Positions 55,901-64,000 of a stretch of 64,000 nucleotides of DNA are shown one piece after another; position 1 is the first letter of the stretch; every line of letters begins with the position of its first letter. The stretch comes from Dolichospermum flos-aquae CCAP 1403/13F (lineage in GTDB: Bacteria; Cyanobacteriota; Cyanobacteriia; Cyanobacteriales; Nostocaceae): assembly GCF_012516395.1 (NCBI RefSeq), contig NZ_CP051206.1, positions 1,116,001-1,180,000 on the forward strand. Direction: 5' to 3'. The notes below the pieces were generated by a model. The model was not told the origin of the DNA and did not search any database. It saw nothing but the letters and a program-made list of their open reading frames with translations. The position numbers and the translations under genes were made by a program.

Positions 55901-58900
55901 TTCTGATAACTTCTTTGAATTAGGTGGACATTCCCTGTTAGCTACTCAATTAGTTACCCGAATTCGTGATATTTTCGGGGTAGAAGTACCTGTTCGTAAG
56001 ATATTTGAGCAAAACATTTTATCTGAGTTAGCGAGGGAAATTGATCAAGCATCTGCGAGTGTTGCTTTACCTCCCATTTCACCCCAGCCAGAAAATGAAC
56101 CAAAAACTCCGTCTTTTGCCCAATCAAGACTTTGGTTTATCGCTCAACTGGAAGCGAAAGGAACTTCTTCTACCTATAATATGCCAGTGGCCTTTCAACT
56201 AGATGGCAACCTAAATTTAGAAGCTATGCGGCAAAGTTTAACTTATCTGCTAGAACGGCATAGCAGTCTACGCTCTTATTTCCCTACTTTGGAGGGAGAA
56301 CCCCAAGTAGTAGTTAAAAATGTCGAAGATATAGAAGTATTAGAAATTGCCGACTTACAAGCACTCCCTCCCCAAACTCAAGGGGAAACTGTGCAACATT
56401 TATCTGATCTTCACGCTCAAAAATCCTTTGACTTAAATACTGGTCCAGTGTTCAAAGCGAAACTGCTGCAACTGAGTGAGCAGAAAAATGTCCTGCTGAT
56501 TAATATGCACCACATTATTAGTGATGGCTGGTCCATGGGAGTATTTAAGCGAGAATGGGAACAAGCTTATACTGCTTATGCTGCGGGATCTGTGCCGAAC
56601 TTGTCACCATTAGCGATTCAATATAGTGATTTTGCAGCTTGGCAGCGCAGTTGGTTACAAGGGGAAACCTTATTAACTCAAGAAAATTATTGGCAACAAC
56701 AACTAGGGGATGCGCCTCGCTTGCTGGAATTACCGACTGATTATCTCCGTCCAGCGCAACAAAGTTACCAAGGTGAGCGTGAAGAATTTTCTTTGAGCAA
56801 AGAACTGACTCAGAAACTTAAAGCTATTAGTCAACAACAAGGGGTGAGTTTATTTATGACCCTGTTGACTGCTTTTAATATCTTACTATCCCGTTACAGC
56901 CGCCAAGAGGATTTATGTGTTGGTTCTGCGATCGCTAATCGCACCCATAGCTATACAGAAGGGTTAATTGGCTTTTTTGTCAATACCTTAGTATTGCGAA
57001 GCAAAATCAAGTCAGAGCAAAGCTTTAGTGAGTTACTGCAACAAACTCGCCAAACTTGCTTAGATGCTTATGCTCATCAAGACATTCCTTTTGAGTATTT
57101 AGTTGAAAAGTTACAACCAGAACGCAGTCTCAGCCACAATCCCTTGTTCCAAGTGATGATGGTGTTGCAAAATGCGGTTGGAGCAGGGGCGAAGGTTCAT
57201 TTACCAGGGCTGGAGATTCAATACTTAGAACAAAGTTTCCCATTTGCCAAGTTTGATATCCTGCTGGATTTGAGCGAAAGAGACGAGCAACTACACTGTA
57301 TGTGGGAATATGCCACAGATTTATTTGCGGCCTCAACCATTAGGCGCATGGCGGCACATTTTGAAGTTTTGCTCACAGCAATAGTTCAAAATTCCCAACA
57401 ACCGATTTATCAGCTACCTATCATCACCCCCGCAGAAATCCAACAACTGCAAGTTTGGAATCAAACTGAGACAGATTACCCTCAAAACCATACTTTGGTG
57501 AGTTTGTTTGAAAATCAGGCTGCAAAAACGCCCGATCAAATTGCAGTAGTGTCGGTAGATCAAAGCTTGAGTTATCAAGAACTCAATCAAAAAGCAAATC
57601 GCCTAGCAGATTATTTATTGCAACTCAAAAGTCAGCAACAATTATCTGATCCCCCATTGATGGCGATTTGCATGGAGCGATCACTGGAAATGCTGATCGG
57701 CATATTTGCGATCCTCAAAGCAGGTGGTACATATCTACCAATTGATCCGAGTTATCCCCAAGAACGCATTCATTTAATGCTCGAAGATAGTCATGCTGCG
57801 GTATTACTGACAACGAAATCTCTGCCACAGCAACTTCCCTTAGAAAAACTCAAAAGTACCTGCCAATTAGTATTTTTAGATCAACCCACCTGGAGCGATA
57901 GCCCAACAGAGAATCCTCAAAAATTCATTCGTTTTGATGACTTAGCTTATGTAATTTATACTTCTGGTTCTACAGGCAAACCTAAGGGCGTTGCTATTGC
58001 CCATGCTAGTGCGGTAGCATTTGTAAACTGGGCGCATTCAGTCTTTAGTACAGAACAGCTTGCAGGTGTTTTAGCATCAACTTCAATCTGTTTTGATCTC
58101 TCCATTTTTGAAATTTTTGTCCCCCTGACTCAAGGGGGGAGTGTAATTTTGGTGGAAAATGCGCTCTACATTGAGCAAGCACATCAGAGTTCGATCCCGA
58201 TAACTTTGATTAATACTGTACCGAGTGCGGCGGCTGAACTCCTGAATATGAATGTAATTCCGTCCAGTGTACAGGTTATTAATTTAGCGGGTGAACCCTT
58301 AAGAAATAACTTGGTACAAGCTTTATATCAAAATACATCTGTACAAGAAGTTTATAACCTCTATGGACCTTCTGAGGACACAACTTATTCAACATTTACG
58401 AAAGTTGCCAAAAATGCCCAGCACGAACCTACCATTGGCAAAGCGATCGCCAACACTCGCATCTATATTTTAGATCATGCTAATCAACCCCTGCCCCCCG
58501 GTGTTCCTGGGGAACTGTGCATTGGGGGTGCAGGTTTAGCACAGGGCTATTTGCATCGTCCCGATTTAACTGCCGAAAAATTTATCACATTAGAATTATT
58601 TGGTAAAACTGAGCGAATTTATAAAACTGGTGATTTAGCCCGATGGCTACCTGACGGTAATTTGCAATATTTAGGGCGGATCGATCATCAAGTCAAATTG
58701 CGGGGTTTCCGGATTGAATTAGGTGAAATTGAAGCATCTTTACTCAAACACCCCAAAATTCAGGAAGCGGTTGTTTTGGTGCGGGAAGACAGCGAATGCT
58801 ATCAACGTCTAGTTACTTATGTTGTCCCCACAACAGAAGGCGACTATACCAGCCAAAGTGAACAGGTAGAATTGTGGGAACAAGTTTTTAATGATAGCTA

Positions 58901-60533
58901 CACTCAACAAACAACACCAACCGATGATCCAACTTTGAATCTTGCAGGTTGGAAGGATAGCTACACAGGAGAGCCAATTTTGCGATCGGCCATGCAAGAA
59001 TGGCGTGATACAACAGTTGACCAAATTTTAGAACTTGCACCCAAACGAGTTTGGGAAATTGGTTGCGGAACAGGGATGTTATTATTTAAAGTTGCATCCC
59101 ATTGTCAACATTATTTAGGTACAGATTTTGCATCGAGGGGATTGCAGTATATTGAACAACATCTCAAACAGCAATCTCTCCAAAACAAAGTTACTTTAAA
59201 ACAAAGTGCTGCTAACCAGTTTGATGGCATTGAATCCAATGTTTATGACTTGGTAATCATTAATTCGGTAATTCAGTATTTCCCTTCTTTAGATTACTTG
59301 TTGTCAGTAATTGAAGGGGCAATCAAAACTGTGAGCCATCAAGGAAAAATATTGATTGGGGACGTGCGAAATCTCCATTTATTAGCAGCTTTCCACACCA
59401 CCACAGAATTTTATCGCGCCCCTGATGACTTATCAATTCAGGACTTGCGCCAAAAAATTCAAAACAGGATTCGCACGGAAGAAGAATTGCTGATTGACCC
59501 TGATTTCTTTATCGCTCTCAAGCAAAGATTTTCTCGGATTAGTCACGTCCAAATTGAATTAAAACGGGGTTACAGTCATACGGAAATGAGTCGTTTTCGT
59601 TATGATGTTATTTTACATTTAGATCAAGTAGATATTCCCCTAACTCAACCTCAATGCTTAGATTGGCAAGAACAACAGTTAAATCTGGCAACAATTGAGA
59701 GAATTTTAACAACCGAGCAACCAGATTTACTAGGGATTAAGAATATTCCTAATGCACGTCTAACTTCAGAAATGGCGTTGTTAGCACAAATTCCTCAATT
59801 AGATGGTACTGTCACAGATTTAAAAGCGGCAATTGCCCAAGTGAAATCAGGGATAGAACCGGAAGCATTCCGAAATTTAGCGCGAGATTTGCCCTATAAG
59901 GCTTTTATCCAATATAGCTCCACAGGATTTTCTGATTACGATGTTGTTTTTCAACGGCATATCTTTGAAGAAGACAAAATCCCAAGATTTGCGACAAAAG
60001 GCAATTGGCGGCTCAAACCTTGGCAAAATTACGCTAATCAACCGTTGCAATATCGCACCAATCAAATTGATCCAGCTTTATTAGCAGAATGGCGGGACTT
60101 TTTAGAGAAAACCCTGCCTGATTATATGATTCCCAGTCATTTTGTTGTTTTGGACAAACTGCCACTGACACCAAATGGTAAAGTAGACAGAAAAGCTTTA
60201 CCTGCACCAGATCCAAAAATTGCAGTCACAGATATTGAATTGCCTGTAACGGAGACCGAAAAATTGCTGGCTCAACTTTGGGCGAAGTTATTGAAATATG
60301 AGGTCATAGCCCGACAAGATAACTTCTTCAACTTGGGAGGACATTCTTTATTAGCTACCCAACTTTGCTACCGCATTCGTGACACTTTCAAAGTAGAACT
60401 GCCACTGCGTCAAGTATTTGAGTCTCCTACTATCATTGACTTGGCAAATTATATAGATAGCTGCATTTGGGTTAATTCGACAACCACAGATATACAACCT
60501 TTAAACTCAGACGAAGAGGAAATTGAACTATGA
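52981..60533 (+). pseudogene. apnC: apnC main body: C-A(Hty)-T-C-A-MT(MeAla)-T
   Basis: Joined to the 5' end with one target copy removed, the frame reads AQQRLWFIDQLEG without loss, giving a protein of 2567 residues. Positions in that protein: C1 (HHIVCDG near 170), A1 (500-1000), T1 (LGGHS near 1030), C2 (HHIISDG near 1230), A2 from about 1535 with an N-methyltransferase inserted (WEIGCGTGMLLFKV near 2075), and T2 near 2500. Codes I read: A1 D-L-G-F-T-G-C-V-T-K (homotyrosine) and A2 D-L-F-N-N-A-L-T-Y-K (Ala), hence Hty then N-methyl-Ala. From the first internal ATG (53049) a 2494-residue protein lacking the start of C1 is possible but probably inactive. Its stop overlaps the apnD ATG. Confidence 0.9.
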
Positions 60534-63500
60534 CCATGACACAAAATCAGCAAATAGTTTCTTTGATGCTGCGGTTGCAGAATATGGGCTGCCGAATTTG
60601 GGCTGAAGATGATAAGTTACGGATTCGTACTAGCAAAAACGCCCTCACTGCTGAACTCAAGCAGGAAATTCAAGACCGGAAAGCAGATATTCTCACTTTC
60701 TTGAAAGCTGCTAAAACACAAGCTGTTTCTACAGCGGAAATTCCGGCTTTAAGCGCTGACTCTCCCAAGCTTCTGTCCTTTGCTCAACAACGTCTCTGGC
60801 TATTAGCACAACTCCAAGGGTCATCAGCTACTTACAATATGCCGATCGCTTTACAACTGAACGGCAACCTGAATATTGATGCCCTACATTCTAGTTTGGC
60901 TGATCTGCTGAATCGGCACGAGAGTCTGAGGATGTATTTTCCTACAGTTGCCGGACAACCACAAGTTGCCATTCGCAGTTTAGACGAAATCGCAGTTTTA
61001 ACAGTACAAGATTGCCGGAAATTAGGGAGTGGGAACAAGGGAGAGCTTGATTTAGATACCCAATGCCCAAATATCCAAGATCTAATTGACGCTCATGCAC
61101 AACAACACTTGGACTTAAATACTGGCCCTTTATTTAAAGCTAAACTGCTGCAATTGGAGGAGCAAAAATCTGTCTTGGCTATCAATATGCACCACATTAT
61201 CAGTGATGGCTGGTCAATGGGAGTATTTTTGCGGGAGTTATGGCAGGCTTATACTGCTTATTCTCAAGGTAAGACCCCGAATTTTGCTCCTTTACCGATT
61301 CAATACAGTGACTATGCAACTTGGCAACGCCACTGGTTACAAGGAGAAGTATTAGAAAAGCAGATTAATTACTGGAAACATCAACTAGGTGATGCTTCCC
61401 CATTACTGGAATTACCTACAGATTATCCCCGTCCAGCACAGCAAAGTTACAGAGGCGATCGCTATATCTATGCTCTTACACCGGAATTAACTGCTGCTGT
61501 TAATGCTTTTAGTCAACAGCAAGGCGTAAGTTTATATATGACCTTGTTGGCTACTTTGAGCATTTTACTATCTCGTTATAGTCGGCAAGAAGACTTATGT
61601 ATTGGTTCTCCCATTGCTAACCGCACCCATAGCCAAACTGAAGGGTTAATTGGCTTTTTTGTGAATACTTTGGTTATGCGTCAGCAAATCAAACTAGAGC
61701 TAAGTTTTATTGAGTTTTTACAACAAACTCGCCAAACTTGTTTAGATGCTTATGTTCATCAAGACGTTCCCTTTGATGTGCTGGTAGAAAAGTTACGACC
61801 AGAACGCAGTATGAGCTATAACCCTTTATTCCAGGTCATGTTTACTCTGGAAAATAATGCTAGTCCAGATTTGGATTTATCAGGGTTAGATACTGAATTG
61901 CTGGGAGTCAAGGGTGCGATCGCTAAGTTTGATTTAACGCTGTTAGTAACCGAATCTGACAACCAGTTGAATTGCTCTTGGGAATATGCTACAGACTTGT
62001 TTGAACGGGGTACTATCCAACGCATGGCGGAACAGTTTACAGTGCTGCTGAAGGGAATTATTGATCATCCACACCAATCAATCAATACTTTACCTTTGAT
62101 GACAGCAACGGAACTGCTACAAATACAACGCTGGAATCAAACTCAAACTGATTATCCTCAAGATAAAACTTTTGTTGACATATTTGCAGAGCAAGTTGCC
62201 AAAAATCCTCATAATATTGCTGTAGTTTTTGAATCGGAAAGTCTAACTTATCAACAATTAAATGAAAAAGCCGAGCAATTAGCTGATTATTTAATTGAAA
62301 ATTACCAAGTTCAACCAGATACTTTAATTGGTATTAGTGTTGAACGTTCTTTAGAAATGATCATTGGTGTTTTGGGTATTCTTAAAGCTGGTGGTGCTTA
62401 TGTACCGATTGATCCTAATTATCCCCCAGAAAGAATCAAGTTCATGTTAGAAGATTCGCGGATATCGGTTTTATTAACTCAAAGTTTTGTAATACATAAA
62501 TTGCCTTTAGATAGTTTAGAAAATCCTGTTAAAGTTGTTTATTTAGATGCAGAACTAGACAAATACCCATCACCAATTGTCAATTGTCAATTGTCAACAC
62601 TTCGACTTCGCTCAGTGAACACCTTCAATTGCGATAATTTAGCTTATGTTATTTATACCTCTGGTTCAACGGGAAAACCCAAAGGGGTAATGATTGAACA
62701 TCGAGGACTGGTAAATTTAATTTTGGCAGTTGATGAAATTTTGCAAATTCAACCCCAAAGTCGTGTACTACAGTTTGCTAATTTCAGTTTTGATGCTTCC
62801 ATTTGGGAAATTGCTCCTACTCTTTCTGCAGGTGCTTGTTTGTATCTAACAAAAAAAGAAACCTTGTTACCTAGTCAAGAACTGATTGACTTTTTAACTG
62901 AACACAAAATTACTCATCTTACTATCCCACCTTCAGTTTTATCTTTGTTACCTCAAGCCACCTTACCTGATTTGCAAATTTTAATTACTGCTGGTGAAGT
63001 TTGCTCCAAAGAATTAGTTAACCGTTGGGCAAAAGGAAGAAGTTTTTTTAATGGTTATGGACCAACAGAATCTACAGTTTGTACCAGTATAGCTGTTTGT
63101 CAACCCGATGGGAAAAAACCACTAATTGGTCAACCGTTATCTAATCTCCGCACTTACATTTTAGATAGACATCATCAACCATTACCCCCTGGTATTCCTG
63201 GTGAGTTGTGCATTGCGGGTGTTGGTTTGGCGCGAGGTTATCTCCATCGTCCTGAATTAACTGCCGAAAAATTTATTGAAGTGGAATTATTCAGTCAAGT
63301 TGAGCGAATTTATAAAACTGGGGATTTAGCAAGATGGAGAGATGATGGCAATTTAGAATATCTAGGACGCATGGATGAGCAGGTAAAATTACGGGGTTTT
63401 AGGATTGAATTAGGGGAAATTGAATCACTTTTATTACAATATCCATTAGTTAAAGAAGCTGTTGTAACTGTAAATAAAACTGAGAATAACCAAAGTTTAA

Positions 63501-64000
63501 TTGCTTATGTAACGGGAATTGATGATGATTTTTGCAGTGATTTGAAAAATTACCTCAAATCGAGTTTACCTGATTACATGATTCCTGCTCAAATTGTCGT
63601 ATTGGACAAGTTACCTTTAACTCCCAATGGCAAAATTGACCGGAAAGCTTTACCTGTTCCTAATATTAGCGTTCAAGCTGCATACACACCCCCGCGCCAC
63701 AAAGTCGAAGCACAATTAGCGCAAATTTGGTCTGCTCTTCTTGAACGTCAAAAAATTGGCATTCATGATAACTTTTTCGATTTGGGCGGCCATTCTTTAT
63801 TGGCAGTCAAATTACTCAATCTTGTGCAACAAGAGTTGGGACAACAACTGGCCTTGAGAAGTTTATTTCAGAATCCTACTATTGCTCAACTGGCACAACA
63901 CATAGGTAATAGGGAGATTCAAGAGTCAAATCCTGATTTAGTAACGATTCAGCCTCTAGGAGATGCCACCCCCCTATTTTGCGTATCTGGCTCCAACGGA
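60530..64000 (+). CDS. apnD: Anabaenopeptin synthetase ApnD (C-A-T-TE, Phe), partial
   Basis: The first 1157 codons; the gene runs off the window. ATG 60530 overlaps the apnC stop (ATGA). Residues 1-60 form a TubC-type docking domain (SLMLRLQNMGCRIWAEDDKLRI). Then C (HHIISDG near 221), A (about 525-1040; YVIYTSGSTGKPKGV, NGYGPTESTVC), T (LGGHSLLAVK near 1085) and the start of a thioesterase (IQPLGDATPLFCVSGSNG). The code I read is D-A-W-T-I-A-G-V-C-K, a Phe-type code. The thioesterase should release the peptide by ring closure onto the Lys side chain. A repeat insertion lies in the A domain. No inactivating change is seen in this part. Confidence 0.9.
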   Translation, partial: MTMTQNQQIVSLMLRLQNMGCRIWAEDDKLRIRTSKNALTAELKQEIQDRKADILTFLKAAKTQAVSTAEIPALSADSPKLLSFAQQRLWLLAQLQGSSATYNMPIALQLNGNLNIDALHSSLADLLNRHESLRMYFPTVAGQPQVAIRSLDEIAVLTVQDCRKLGSGNKGELDLDTQCPNIQDLIDAHAQQHLDLNTGPLFKAKLLQLEEQKSVLAINMHHIISDGWSMGVFLRELWQAYTAYSQGKTPNFAPLPIQYSDYATWQRHWLQGEVLEKQINYWKHQLGDASPLLELPTDYPRPAQQSYRGDRYIYALTPELTAAVNAFSQQQGVSLYMTLLATLSILLSRYSRQEDLCIGSPIANRTHSQTEGLIGFFVNTLVMRQQIKLELSFIEFLQQTRQTCLDAYVHQDVPFDVLVEKLRPERSMSYNPLFQVMFTLENNASPDLDLSGLDTELLGVKGAIAKFDLTLLVTESDNQLNCSWEYATDLFERGTIQRMAEQFTVLLKGIIDHPHQSINTLPLMTATELLQIQRWNQTQTDYPQDKTFVDIFAEQVAKNPHNIAVVFESESLTYQQLNEKAEQLADYLIENYQVQPDTLIGISVERSLEMIIGVLGILKAGGAYVPIDPNYPPERIKFMLEDSRISVLLTQSFVIHKLPLDSLENPVKVVYLDAELDKYPSPIVNCQLSTLRLRSVNTFNCDNLAYVIYTSGSTGKPKGVMIEHRGLVNLILAVDEILQIQPQSRVLQFANFSFDASIWEIAPTLSAGACLYLTKKETLLPSQELIDFLTEHKITHLTIPPSVLSLLPQATLPDLQILITAGEVCSKELVNRWAKGRSFFNGYGPTESTVCTSIAVCQPDGKKPLIGQPLSNLRTYILDRHHQPLPPGIPGELCIAGVGLARGYLHRPELTAEKFIEVELFSQVERIYKTGDLARWRDDGNLEYLGRMDEQVKLRGFRIELGEIESLLLQYPLVKEAVVTVNKTENNQSLIAYVTGIDDDFCSDLKNYLKSSLPDYMIPAQIVVLDKLPLTPNGKIDRKALPVPNISVQAAYTPPRHKVEAQLAQIWSALLERQKIGIHDNFFDLGGHSLLAVKLLNLVQQELGQQLALRSLFQNPTIAQLAQHIGNREIQESNPDLVTIQPLGDATPLFCVSGSNG
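62574..62623. repeat. Heptamer repeat plus dispersed palindrome inside the apnD A domain
   Basis: Three units of CAATTGT (62574-62595) followed by CACTTCGACTTCGCTCAGTG (62598-62617) and AACACC, a widespread cyanobacterial dispersed repeat. In frame (encodes NCQLSTLRLRSVNTFN). Located just before the YVIYTSGSTG motif, the same loop hit in apnA1. Confidence 0.75.

Overview
The window is low-GC cyanobacterial DNA, most likely from a filamentous Nostocales strain such as the bloom-forming Anabaena/Dolichospermum/Aphanizomenon group. The evidence is GCGATCGC (HIP1) octamers, heptameric short tandem repeats, families of small dispersed palindromes, typical genes (IctB-type membrane protein, SLH/OprB porin, DUF3386) and an anabaenopeptin-type peptide synthetase cluster. 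No rRNA, tRNA or CRISPR array was seen. The placement below family level is inference.

Region 1 (1-13.2 kb) holds housekeeping genes (ictB-like, smpB, a NarL-type response regulator) among the ruins of a defence or conflict island. It contains a STAND/TPR pseudogene with four in-frame TAA codons and a MoxR/Mg-chelatase-like ATPase-vWA gene. That gene is 5'-truncated, carries a stop, and is split by a 2.2-kb IS with exact 6-bp target duplications. An apparently intact CHAT protease gene and a small partner gene follow. Further on are a fragment of an Avd protein of diversity-generating retroelements, a MITE with 7-bp duplications, a DUF2442/DUF4160 pair, and a YdjM-type hydrolase pseudogene cut by another IS remnant.

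Region 2 (13.2-32.4 kb) has two tandem, secreted leucine-rich-repeat proteins built from nearly identical 66-bp units, and a K+ channel/TrkA gene whose last codons were replaced by an IS4-type element with 10-bp duplications. Then come argD, a small gene with a frameshifted aspartyl protease, a DUF1963 gene, and a complete PvuII-like restriction-modification system in which the controller and endonuclease are one protein. After it are an SLH/OprB porin, a secreted protein, a TauE-type exporter, a zinc-ribbon microprotein behind a perfect Zur-type palindrome, rlmN, a metallophosphoesterase, a GAF-LuxR regulator and a DUF3386 gene.

Region 3 (32.4-64 kb) is an anabaenopeptin cluster. An omega-RNA-like IS200/IS605 right end lies just upstream of hphB and a fused hphCD (homotyrosine precursor pathway). 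Two alternative bimodular starters follow (apnA1, apnA2), then apnB, apnC and apnD (cut by the window end). Specificity residues read by eye suggest Arg (apnA1) or Tyr (apnA2), D-Lys, Val, Hty, N-Me-Ala and Phe, the composition of anabaenopeptins B and A.

The cluster looks broken at three points. hphCD is fused by deletion to a 5'-truncated apnA1. apnA1 has lost most of its condensation domain with a frameshift. apnC is split by an ISAs1-type element with perfect 18-bp ends and a 10-bp duplication. Precise excision would restore apnC and, by inference, production of the Tyr form only.
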